Source: Candidatus Cloacimonadota bacterium (GTDB lineage: Bacteria; Cloacimonadota; Cloacimonadia; Cloacimonadales; TCS61). From it: 7,931 nucleotides of DNA. Positions 1 to 6,491 of this stretch are shown one piece after another. How positions within the stretch are numbered: the stretch's first letter is position 1; every line of letters starts with the position of its first letter. The translations under genes and the position numbers were made by a program. The notes beneath the pieces are model-generated. The model worked only from the letters and a program-made list of their open reading frames with translations. It was not told the DNA's origin and ran no database searches. The stretch spans positions 1-7,931 of the forward strand of contig DAOWES010000126.1 of the NCBI GenBank assembly GCA_030638385.1, given 5' to 3'.

Positions 1-1
1 A

Positions 2-271
2 AGCGAACTACCAGTACAAGCAGCGTCTGATACTAATGAATCTATAGATTTAAGAAATGAGATAGAAAGCATTAGATTATCCACTGAAGCTACAAGTCAC
101 AATGAGCCGTCACCACTAATGATGTTATGGATAAAGCTAGGTTTTTCATTATTATTTGGTTCAGCAGCTTTATATGTAATTCTATCTCAAAAATATAATG
201 AAGAAACCCAAAAATGGGCATTCAGTGTTTTATCCTTAATCACAGGAGTATGGATTGGTACGATAAGCTGA
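2..271 (+). CDS. C-terminal part of a small membrane protein of unknown function (5' end outside window)
   Basis: An open frame enters from the left edge and ends at TGA 269-271, giving 89 visible residues with no start codon needed in the window. The first 40 or so residues are polar and rich in Ser, Glu and Asn (contains DLRNEIESIRLS, possibly a short helix or coiled coil). They are followed by two hydrophobic segments: WIKLGFSLLFGSAALYVIL (about residues 43-61) and WAFSVLSLITGVWIGTI (about 72-88). The charged loop between them reads SQKYNEETQK. The layout, with a hydrophilic N-terminal part, two helices and a lysine-tryptophan entry into the second helix, resembles small membrane proteins often seen as hypotheticals. 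I do not recognise a named family. The absence of stops and the clean polar/hydrophobic pattern support real coding. It lies 102 nt upstream of the next plus-strand gene and could share its transcript. Confidence 0.6.
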   Translation, partial: SELPVQAASDTNESIDLRNEIESIRLSTEATSHNEPSPLMMLWIKLGFSLLFGSAALYVILSQKYNEETQKWAFSVLSLITGVWIGTIS

Positions 272-373
272 ATGCTCAGAGAGAATAGAAATAAATTGGA
301 TAGATAAATCTAATTATGGAAATATTGAAAATGTTAAGGTAGAAATTAAATAAAAAAAAACAGGAGAAAGAAG

Positions 374-1585
374 ATGAAAAAGTTTATTATTTTGTTAATT
401 GTAATATTGCCTCTATTTTTGAGGGCGGAGAGCTCTCCCTCATTTCTTGCAAAAGTTGGAAATTACAGAACATTATATCTGAAAAATGACAATATTTTCT
501 ATGGTGAGATATTGAAAATTAATGATGATGGATCAATTCAGATAGAAACAGAAGAAGGTCTTTTGACAATTCCCAATAATGAGATTTTGGAAGAGACATT
601 AAAAGTTAAGAAGAATAACGGAACCAGCTTTTCCGGAAAACTGCTTGGCGAAAATGAAGTGTATATCGAGATTCAAACAGATTATGGTAGTGTAACCGTT
701 AATAAAGGCGACATTAAAGATCTTCATCGATATTTTGGTGGGAAGCGTGAAAAAACTGTTCAGCAGAAAATCTTTTTCGCCGGCGAGGAACAGATCACAG
801 ATTTATTTGGCGATCCGACCGCCTTTGTATTACCGCCCTATGCTTTTTATATCTCCGGATTCTCGATGGGATATGGTTTTTCAAATAGATTCCATATGTA
901 CACAAAGATAACCAATAACCTTAGTGAAGATCTAAATTTATCTAGTAGATATGTGCTTTTCAAAAAGAATTATGGCGCCAAAAAAGTAAATTTCGCTACC
1001 CAATTAAATATTTATTCAAATCATGATATGAATAAAGAATATGGGAAATATTATGACGAGTATGATGTGCCGGGCTTATCGGACAAGGAAGTGTTGGATA
1101 ACTTATATGGGAAAAATAATCGCGAGTTTTATTGGAACGCTTCTTTTATTTATAGTTTAAGAAGTCCCTTGAGATCAGGAAGAGGAAATTGGGGATTTCA
1201 TTCCGGCATCACATTTGATCAACTGCTAACAAAGAAACCGGAAAAGCAGCTAACATATGGCGGTGAAACATATGATTTTAAAGGTGGCTTTACAGATACT
1301 CATTTTGATTCATATAGAGTTTTTGCCGGTTTCGACTACGATCTTAGCAAAAGAATTAAATTTATAAGCATTGTCTATTATGATCCGGGAAATCATTATC
1401 AAACATTTGGCGAATCGGTCAAAAATTATTTCGAAAATAGCTTTGTGCAAGATGGGCATGTTGGAGAACGTAAAGCTGTTGATTTTGATTTTGGAGTAAC
1501 CTTTACACCAAACGAAACTTTGCGTATTGGTTTTCACTTCCAAAATCCTTTCATAACAGTATATTGGAAGTTTTTGGATTATTAA
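374..1585 (+). CDS. Secreted, probable outer-membrane beta-barrel protein with two N-terminal Sm/SH3-like modules
   Basis: This 403-residue protein is not one I can name. AGGAG at 362-366 lies 7 nt before the ATG and fixes the start. Residues 1-18 form a Sec signal peptide: MKK, a run of Ile/Leu/Val, then LRA with likely cleavage before Glu19. Residues about 34-71 and 77-116 look like two copies of a small beta-rich module with the pattern 'K-N-x(3)-F-x-G-(E/K)-(I/L)-L ... (I/V)-x-I-(E/Q)-T-(E/D)-(E/Y)-G ... (N/K)-(N/G)-(E/D)-I', the kind of fold proposed for Sm/SH3-like barrels. From about residue 130 to the end there are alternating hydrophobic/polar strands rich in Tyr, Phe and Gly (for example GFSMGYGFSNRFHMYTKI and ITVYWKFLDY). 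The last residue is Tyr, as in the C-terminal signal of BAM-inserted proteins. An outer-membrane location is therefore inferred; the ligand or role is unknown. A strong terminator follows. Confidence 0.75.
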   Translation: MKKFIILLIVILPLFLRAESSPSFLAKVGNYRTLYLKNDNIFYGEILKINDDGSIQIETEEGLLTIPNNEILEETLKVKKNNGTSFSGKLLGENEVYIEIQTDYGSVTVNKGDIKDLHRYFGGKREKTVQQKIFFAGEEQITDLFGDPTAFVLPPYAFYISGFSMGYGFSNRFHMYTKITNNLSEDLNLSSRYVLFKKNYGAKKVNFATQLNIYSNHDMNKEYGKYYDEYDVPGLSDKEVLDNLYGKNNREFYWNASFIYSLRSPLRSGRGNWGFHSGITFDQLLTKKPEKQLTYGGETYDFKGGFTDTHFDSYRVFAGFDYDLSKRIKFISIVYYDPGNHYQTFGESVKNYFENSFVQDGHVGERKAVDFDFGVTFTPNETLRIGFHFQNPFITVYWKFLDY

Positions 1586-1608
1586 GCATTGTTATTAAAA
1601 ATTAATTA

Positions 1609-1646
1609 CAGCAGGCTCAGTTAATCAATTGAGCCTGCTGTTTTTT
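1609..1646 (+). terminator. Rho-independent terminator after the beta-barrel gene, probably usable from both sides
   Basis: The 11-bp perfect GC-rich stem CAGCAGGCTCA (1609-1619) pairs with TGAGCCTGCTG (1630-1640). A G·U and two A-U pairs can continue into the loop, leaving AATC unpaired. Six T residues (1641-1646) follow directly, 23 nt after the stop codon at 1585. On the minus strand the same stem is followed by an AT-rich run with five T's (TAATTAATTTTTAA), so it may also stop transcripts coming from recO. Confidence 0.93.
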
Positions 1647-1667
1647 AATAGTTATTAAACAATAATT

Positions 1668-1802
1668 GATGAACTCGTAAAAAAGTCTGAGATCCTCAAA
1701 TATTGTCATCCTGAGCGGAGACGAAGGGCTCTGCAATATAAGAAGTTAAAGCATCCTTCGTCTCCGCTCAGGATGACAAAGTTCTCTTTTTTACGAGTTC
1801 AG
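1668..1802. mobile_element. MITE-like nested palindrome with terminal inverted repeats and a flanking 8-bp direct repeat
   Basis: This 135-bp non-coding element lies in the gap between two converging genes. The outer arms GAACTCGTAAAAAAG (1671-1685) and CTTTTTTACGAGTTC (1786-1800) are perfect 15-bp inverted repeats, with one more T-A pair at 1670/1801. Inside them is a perfect 24-bp inverted repeat, 1704-1727 against 1755-1778, beginning TGTCATCCTGAGCGG, around a 27-nt AT-rich centre. CAATAATT occurs directly at both borders (1660-1667 and 1803-1810), as a target-site duplication would. No reading frame for a transposase is present, so it would depend on an enzyme encoded elsewhere. As far as I recall, sequences like GTCATCCTGAGCG are dispersed in many copies in several bacterial groups; copy number here cannot be seen from one window. 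Confidence 0.72.
1704..1778. repeat. 24-bp perfect inverted repeat forming the core hairpin of the element
   Basis: The arms 1704-1727 and 1755-1778 are exact reverse complements over 24 bp and are much richer in G+C than the surrounding DNA (core GAGCGGAGACGAAGG). The 27-nt spacer (1728-1754) can add a GCT/AGC pairing. Transcribed from either strand, this would fold into a very stable stem, so it could also act as a transcript-end or RNA-stability element for the converging genes. Confidence 0.9.
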
Positions 1803-1833
1803 CAATAATTTATTTAGGCAAAAGAAAGGTTAA

Positions 1834-1857
1834 AGCGAAAATCATAAAAACATCGCT
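1834..1857 (-). terminator. Weak candidate terminator hairpin after recO
   Basis: On the minus strand, AGCGA (1857-1853) and TCGCT (1838-1834) can pair over 5 bp around a 14-nt loop, followed by a loose T-rich run (TTAACCTTTCTTTT). This starts 24 nt past the recO stop. The stem is short, so real termination may instead use the palindromic element or the hairpin at 1609-1640. Confidence 0.25.
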
Positions 1858-1880
1858 ATTCAAATCTTAGACAAAAAATA

Positions 1881-2633
1881 TTACCCTTTATACATTTCCA
1901 GCGAATTCAGATGAAATATTTTATGGTAATGCTCTTGCAAATGATCCAAAAAGATTTTATTAATTTGTTTAATCGTTAATTGTGAAATCTGCAAATCTTC
2001 TAATAAATTCCCGATGCTATGAATATGAGAAAGAATATAGGAAAGCTCTTGCGGTGATGAAAAAGCAATTCCCAGTGCCGGTCGATAGCAAGAAGAGCAG
2101 ATCAGACCATGAAATTTTGTTGAGAAAGAATTATACTGCTTTTTCTTTTGTTTACAAAGAGCACAGTGGTTAAAATCAAGATCAATTCCCAGAATATTTA
2201 ACAATCTGAGTGAAAATCGCCAAAAAACAGCAATTCCATTTTTTTGCGTTTTTGTTATATATTTCAAATATTTTAAAGATAAATCATAAATAGGCACTTG
2301 ATCTTCAGCCGGAATATATATCTGACGGAGAATTTCTGCAGCTGCTTGCATTAATAGCGCTTGCGGAAAAGTTATCCCGAAAAGATTTGTTTGAATTGGT
2401 ACAGCCGATTTTAGCACATACCAATCTGATTGAGGTTTATTATATAGGTCAAATTCGTTTTCGTTTAGAAGATCTAAAACTCCACTCATTTTGCTTTTAT
2501 TAGAACGAATACCTTTGGCTATTACAGCAATTTTGCCAAATTCTGCCGTTAGCACATCTAAAATGAGACTGGTTTCTTGGAAATTTGTTTTCCGCAAAAC
2601 CAGTCCATTTAATTTTATATCTCTACTTTTCAA
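1881..2633 (-). CDS. recO: DNA repair protein RecO
   Basis: This 250-residue protein has the usual RecO length and layout. RecO works with RecR (and RecF) in the cytoplasm to displace SSB and load RecA on gapped or broken DNA, and it can anneal single strands. The N-terminal OB-fold signature is visible: GLVLRKTNFQETSLILDVLT (residues 10-29) and then FGKIAVIAKGIR (32-43). The central helical part follows, and residues 157-182 hold a four-cysteine zinc site, CALC and CSSC (Cys157, Cys160, Cys179, Cys182), as in zinc-bearing RecO proteins. The start is TTG. No ATG lies in a better place, the distance to the OB fold matches the family, and AGGAA (2645-2641) sits 7 nt before it. It begins 21 nt after the glmS stop and is probably the last gene of the natA-natB-glmS-recO operon. 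Confidence 0.93.
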   Translation of the reverse strand: MKSRDIKLNGLVLRKTNFQETSLILDVLTAEFGKIAVIAKGIRSNKSKMSGVLDLLNENEFDLYNKPQSDWYVLKSAVPIQTNLFGITFPQALLMQAAAEILRQIYIPAEDQVPIYDLSLKYLKYITKTQKNGIAVFWRFSLRLLNILGIDLDFNHCALCKQKKKQYNSFSTKFHGLICSSCYRPALGIAFSSPQELSYILSHIHSIGNLLEDLQISQLTIKQINKIFLDHLQEHYHKIFHLNSLEMYKG

Positions 2634-2645
2634 AGAGTATTTCCT
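2634..2645 (-). promoter_or_regulatory. Ribosome binding site that supports the TTG start of recO
   Basis: AGGAA (2645-2641) followed by a 7-nt spacer leads to TTG at 2633-2631. No in-frame ATG is close enough to replace it, so this site decides the recO start. It lies in the short gap after the glmS stop. Confidence 0.65.
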
Positions 2646-2654
2646 AATTTTTGA

Positions 2655-3050
2655 TTATTCAACAGTTACACTTTTCGCCAAATTTCTTGGTTTATCAACG
2701 TCTAAGCCACGCAATGTAGCCACGTGGTAGGCCAATAATTGCAAAGGAATAACCGAAAGTAAAGGTTGTAAAATATCAAGAGTATCCGGGATATAGATTA
2801 CATTTTCAGAGAAATGTTTTACTCGTTCATCACCTTCGGTAGCGATAGTGATGATACGACCATTTCGTGCTTTCACCTCTTCCAGGTTAGAGATGATTTT
2901 GTCATAAATTGCGTCTTTTAGAGCAATGGCAATTACCGGCATATTTTCATCAATCAAGGCAATTGGACCGTGTTTCATCTCAGCAGCCGGATAGCCTTCC
3001 GCATGAATGTATGAGATCTCTTTTAACTTCAAAGCGCCTTCCAGTGCCAC
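2655..3050 (-). CDS. glmS: GlmS C-terminal fragment (second SIS domain), downstream of a frameshift
   Basis: This frame carries the last quarter of glucosamine-6-phosphate synthase. The coordinates begin at a GTG codon, but that codon is only the Val of the internal PVALEGALKLKE motif. The homologous reading continues upstream without a stop to about 3110 (FKDSANALYLGRGVNYPV), so this is not a true start and no good ribosome site precedes it. Family motifs present: ALEGALKLKEISYIHAEGYP, KHGPIALID, PLQLLAYHVA and the terminal PRNLAKSVTVE. These include residues matching E. coli isomerase residues Glu488, His504 and Lys603. Without the N-terminal part it lacks the glutaminase domain and first SIS domain. 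Read with the 3059-4489 frame and one restored base, the protein would be 611 residues, close to the 609 of E. coli. Confidence 0.9.
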   Translation of the reverse strand: MALEGALKLKEISYIHAEGYPAAEMKHGPIALIDENMPVIAIALKDAIYDKIISNLEEVKARNGRIITIATEGDERVKHFSENVIYIPDTLDILQPLLSVIPLQLLAYHVATLRGLDVDKPRNLAKSVTVE

Positions 3051-3058
3051 CGGATAAT

Positions 3059-4489
3059 TTACTCCACGCCCAAGGTAGAGTGCATTTGCGGAATCTTTAA
3101 AGGTAGCGGCAATTTGGCAATCTTGTCGTTTTGATCAAGAATTTGCTGAACTTTAGCGGGAATTTTATATAACTCATTAATAAATCGAAGACCTTTTGTG
3201 GGCGACATATGATGCATTCTGCCCAACAAAACAGCCAACAAAGTAAGTACTGTTACTTGTGAGGTAAAAGCTTTGGTAGATGCTACGCCAATTTCGGCTC
3301 CGCAATGAATATAAGAGCCACCATCACTTTCACGTGAAATTGTGCTACCCACAGTATTGGTAATTCCTAACACCATGGCTCCTTTGGCTTGAGCTTCTCG
3401 CAAAGCGGCCAATGTGTCGGCAGTTTCGCCACTTTGGCTGATCACAAAAACTAAAGTATCTTCCAAGATAATTGGATTTCGATAACGATATTCACTGGCA
3501 TATTCAACTTCAACCGGAATGCGTGCCAATTTCTCGATTAGATGCTTGCCAATGAGACCGGCATGCCAAGAGGTTCCACAAGCAATAATCTGAATCTTTT
3601 TGATTTTCCTTAATTGATCTCCTCGAATATTCAATCCACCAAGTCTGGCTGTAGATAGCTTTTCCGATAATCTACCTCGAAATGCATTCTCAATAGAAAT
3701 CGGTTGCTCAAAAATCTCTTTGAGCATAAAGGAATCGAACTCTCCTTTATCCACAGAAGATACATCCCAATCAACTTCCGAAATTATTCCTTCTACAGAT
3801 TCATTATTCAAAGTAGTAATATCATAGCCTTCTTCGGAAAGTGTAACAACTTCATTATCTTCAAGATAGATAACTTGCTTGGTGTGAATGATTGTAGCGC
3901 CAACATCAGAAGTCACAAAAAATTCATTCTCTCCGATTCCCAAAATGAGTGGGCTACCCTTTCTGGCAGCTACAATTTTTCCGGGATTATTCTTATTTAT
4001 AATAGCAACGCCAAAAGTTCCTTCCACCAGTTTGAGAGCTTTTTGCACAGCAATGGTGAAATCATCTTCATCTTTTGAAAAATGTTCAAAAAGATGGGCT
4101 AGTATTTCTGAATCTGTATCACTAACAAATTGGAAGCCTTTCTTTTCCAATTCTTTTCTCAAATTCAAATAATTTTCCACAATACCGTTATGAACAACAG
4201 CTATACCACCATTATCGGAAACATGCGGATGAGCATTAATTTTATTTGGTTCTCCATGTGTAGCCCAGCGTGTGTGAGCGATTCCAATATTGGCAAAAGT
4301 TTCTTTGGGAGTCGGTAAGCTTCTCTCCAATTCGGTAATTCGCCCCGATTCCTTGAAAACCTTTAAATGTTCTTCTGTTAAGAGAGCAATTCCAGCGCTG
4401 TCATAACCTCTATATTCTAATCTTTTCAAACCTTCTATTATGATTGGAGTAGCATTTCGCTTTCCGATATATCCAACAATACCACACAT
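3059..4489 (-). CDS. glmS: Glucosamine-6-phosphate synthase (glutamine-fructose-6-phosphate aminotransferase), truncated by a frameshift
   Basis: GlmS converts fructose-6-phosphate and glutamine into glucosamine-6-phosphate and glutamate in the cytoplasm, the entry to UDP-GlcNAc for peptidoglycan and LPS. The glutaminase domain begins MCGIVGYIG, with Cys2 as the nucleophile after Met removal. HTRWATHGEP (72-81), HNG (100-102) and FVSDTDSE (121-128) also match the family. The first sugar-isomerase (SIS) domain shows ACGTSWH (303-309), SQSGETADT (351-359) and VASTKAFTSQ (402-411). Family agreement ends at Leu460. The last 16 residues (PLPLKIPQMHSTLGVE) are out of frame and end at TAA, while the true C-terminus is in the next frame. 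AGGAG (4500-4496) lies 6 nt before the ATG and inside the end of the upstream permease gene, whose stop is 1 nt away, so translation is probably coupled. No glmS ribozyme has room to exist here. Confidence 0.95.
   Translation of the reverse strand: MCGIVGYIGKRNATPIIIEGLKRLEYRGYDSAGIALLTEEHLKVFKESGRITELERSLPTPKETFANIGIAHTRWATHGEPNKINAHPHVSDNGGIAVVHNGIVENYLNLRKELEKKGFQFVSDTDSEILAHLFEHFSKDEDDFTIAVQKALKLVEGTFGVAIINKNNPGKIVAARKGSPLILGIGENEFFVTSDVGATIIHTKQVIYLEDNEVVTLSEEGYDITTLNNESVEGIISEVDWDVSSVDKGEFDSFMLKEIFEQPISIENAFRGRLSEKLSTARLGGLNIRGDQLRKIKKIQIIACGTSWHAGLIGKHLIEKLARIPVEVEYASEYRYRNPIILEDTLVFVISQSGETADTLAALREAQAKGAMVLGITNTVGSTISRESDGGSYIHCGAEIGVASTKAFTSQVTVLTLLAVLLGRMHHMSPTKGLRFINELYKIPAKVQQILDQNDKIAKLPLPLKIPQMHSTLGVE
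3095..3112 (-). other. glmS frameshift site with a -1 slippery heptamer
   Basis: On the minus strand codon Leu460 (TTG) is followed by CCGCTACC. Adding one base after TTG (for example a G, giving TTG GCC GCT ACC TTT AAA GAT) restores LAATFKD and the family sequence, so a lost base at 3110/3111 best explains the break. Independently, T TTA AAG occupies 3101-3095 with TTA and AAG in the incoming frame. This is the X XXY YYZ pattern for -1 slippage, and it would enter the downstream frame exactly at GAT (Asp). The incoming frame otherwise stops at 3061-3059. Confidence 0.85.
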
Positions 4490-4490
4490 A

Positions 4491-6491
4491 TTATTCTCCT
4501 ATATATTCTTTTGCATTTATATTTTCTGTCCATTTTATCAAACCATACATCATTGCAACAGCTGGTATAATAAGCCAATATGGAATATTACCTTCCCTAA
4601 CATATTCCGAAATAATAGGAAGATTATCATTACCGGCTAGCACAGCCAAAGTATTGTTTATGATATGGGCAATAATCGGAACAAACAAACTATTTGTTCT
4701 TAACACAAGATATCCTAACCAAATTCCAATAATTATTACGGGAATTAGCTTAAATAGCTCAAGATGGATAATTCCAAATAAAAGCGCTGTAATTACTATC
4801 GAAGATAAAAAACCTCGTTTCTTGAAGCCATTGATAATGAAGCCTCGAAAGAGAATTTCTTCGCAAATCCCGGGTAAGACAGCTATAATAATAATAGTCC
4901 TTAATAATCCGCCATCACTCATGGTAAGTAAATTTTCCATCGCTTTTAAGTAACTTTCCGGAATGGGATAGATAATGTTTATCAATTGAGTAATAATGGA
5001 AACTATGATAATAATTGGCACTGCAGCCAAGATTGCCACTAGATAATTTTTGAAATTTGTTTTTTTTAAACGAAGGGTTTGCTTGAGATCATTTTTGGAA
5101 ACTCTCAAAATTAAGATAACCGGTAATAAAATGAGTAGTAGTTGAGTTTTAATTAAACCGGATTCTAAGTTTTCCATCTGCCAGCCGGCACCAAGGTAAT
5201 AGAACAATAATAAAATTACGGTAAAAAAGATAAAAATAAATTGTTGCGAAAAAATATCGCGTTTTTCTTTACCCCAGAATTTCAAAGATTTTTCTTCTGC
5301 TGTTCTAAATAGAATAGATTCATTATTAAATAATTTTATCGAATAATAGATTGCCGCAATATCTAAAATTAAAGTAGAACCCACAACAATAAGAAAATAA
5401 TCAAGCTGGAAATTATTCATCATTATATCTTTAAATAGCAAAGCAATGTTTACGATTGGAATAAGAGCCATTCCGGCATTTAGTTCAAAAGCAGGAAATA
5501 TAGTAATCATCGCAGCCATCATACCCACCATCAACAAAGGCATTTGATAACTTTGCGCTTCTTTGATATTTCGGCTAAAAGTACTTATCGAAAGCAATAT
5601 TGCCGCAAACAAAGTAATCATTGGTAACATGGCAACAAGTACTAAGGCAAAATTCCCCAGTGGTAGATTGATGTTTTGCATATCTATACCAGTTTGCCCA
5701 AGCATGTGTTGGAAGGAGACATACATACTGAAAAGATTTAGGAATACTGTGATAAATGAGATCGTAATTATCGTGAGATATTTGCCAAAAACAAGTTCAT
5801 TTCGATGTGCAGCACTTACTAATATTGTCTCCAATGTTCCGCGTTCTTTTTCGCCGGCAACCAGATCGGAAGCAACAACAGCTCCACCACTGATGGTTAA
5901 CATTATTAGTAAATATGGTAATATCTGTCCGATGAAAAAACCAAGCATTTGCTCCGGTGGCGCAATGTTATCTTTAATTACCTCGACGGCGCTTAATATC
6001 TCTACATCAACAGAGATATCGGCTAAACGATCTCCGATAATGTCATTTTCAATCTTAACAAATTCATCACGTAATTGCCTGAATACTCTTGCTGCTTTTT
6101 CATCCGATTCATCATAAGATATTTTTGCTCGTAATATCTGAAATCCCGAACTATTAACTGTATCTGTAATTGTTATAATTGCTTTTACGATATCTTCATG
6201 AATCAGATTCATGGGATCATCAACTTCATTCATTATTTGCACATTTTTCACATTGCTTAAATATGCCATAATCTTACCCGAGTTCATATCTCTCACTTGA
6301 TCATCAAGGTAGATAATTGCTGTTTGTTCTTCTAGCTTCTGTTCCTGGCGACTCATTATCGAAGAAATTCCAACCATTAGAAGAGGATAGAGAATTATCG
6401 GGACAACAATTGTCGAAATAACAGTACGTTTATCACGTAAAATATCGAGCATCTCTTTTTTGTAGATAGTAAATGTTTTCTTAAAGTTCAT
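4491..6491 (-). CDS. ABC-2 type permease (NatB-like) fused to a CPBP intramembrane protease
   Basis: This is a fused inner-membrane protein of 666 residues. The N-terminal half is a NatB-like ABC-2 permease. It has one membrane helix near residues 24-45, an extracytoplasmic domain of about 130 residues, then helices beginning near 183 with the cytoplasmic signature GEKERGTLETILVSAAHRNE (213-232). Further helices run to about residue 390. The C-terminal part (from about 415) is a CPBP/Abi domain (CAAX protease and bacteriocin-processing family). It has Glu544-Glu545 and Arg549 in CEEILFRGF, His576 in GIIHLE, and His609 and Asn613 in AHIINN, so the known active-site motifs look intact. The start chosen is ATG 6491-6489: GGGAG (6502-6498) lies 6 nt before it and 3 nt before an adjacent ATG at 6494. 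TTG 6515 and ATG 6512 are in frame but lack such a site. It overlaps natA by 11 nt. The permease would pair with the ATPase upstream; protease substrates are unknown. Confidence 0.9.
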   Translation of the reverse strand: MNFKKTFTIYKKEMLDILRDKRTVISTIVVPIILYPLLMVGISSIMSRQEQKLEEQTAIIYLDDQVRDMNSGKIMAYLSNVKNVQIMNEVDDPMNLIHEDIVKAIITITDTVNSSGFQILRAKISYDESDEKAARVFRQLRDEFVKIENDIIGDRLADISVDVEILSAVEVIKDNIAPPEQMLGFFIGQILPYLLIMLTISGGAVVASDLVAGEKERGTLETILVSAAHRNELVFGKYLTIITISFITVFLNLFSMYVSFQHMLGQTGIDMQNINLPLGNFALVLVAMLPMITLFAAILLSISTFSRNIKEAQSYQMPLLMVGMMAAMITIFPAFELNAGMALIPIVNIALLFKDIMMNNFQLDYFLIVVGSTLILDIAAIYYSIKLFNNESILFRTAEEKSLKFWGKEKRDIFSQQFIFIFFTVILLLFYYLGAGWQMENLESGLIKTQLLLILLPVILILRVSKNDLKQTLRLKKTNFKNYLVAILAAVPIIIIVSIITQLINIIYPIPESYLKAMENLLTMSDGGLLRTIIIIAVLPGICEEILFRGFIINGFKKRGFLSSIVITALLFGIIHLELFKLIPVIIIGIWLGYLVLRTNSLFVPIIAHIINNTLAVLAGNDNLPIISEYVREGNIPYWLIIPAVAMMYGLIKWTENINAKEYIGE

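Noticed and set aside
272..307. Tiny ORF MLRENRNKLDR directly after the stop at 271
   Set aside because: Eleven residues, no ribosome binding site of note and no sign of conservation.
267..353. A 28-codon open stretch reading AECSERIEINWIDKSNYGN... before the barrel gene
   Set aside because: It has no start codon and no ribosome site and is short enough to arise by chance in AT-rich DNA. It could be a decayed tail of the upstream gene, but nothing proves that.
1668..1802. CRISPR repeat or phage attachment site
   Set aside because: There is one palindromic unit with no spaced repeats and no cas or integrase gene nearby; the terminal inverted repeats fit a MITE-like element better.
2655..3050. 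Independent small SIS-domain gene starting at GTG 3050
   Set aside because: The GTG is the conserved Val inside the GlmS motif and homology continues upstream across it, so it is the rest of glmS and not a separate gene.
4490..4700. Possible glmS ribozyme (glucosamine-6-phosphate riboswitch) upstream of glmS
   Set aside because: The gap before glmS is 1 nt and the upstream DNA is coding sequence for the CPBP domain, so there is no leader to hold a ribozyme.
5563..6117. A 184-codon plus-strand open frame opposite the permease gene
   Set aside because: It is antisense to a clear membrane protein, has low-complexity Ser/Ile/Thr composition and no ribosome site; it is a shadow of the real gene.
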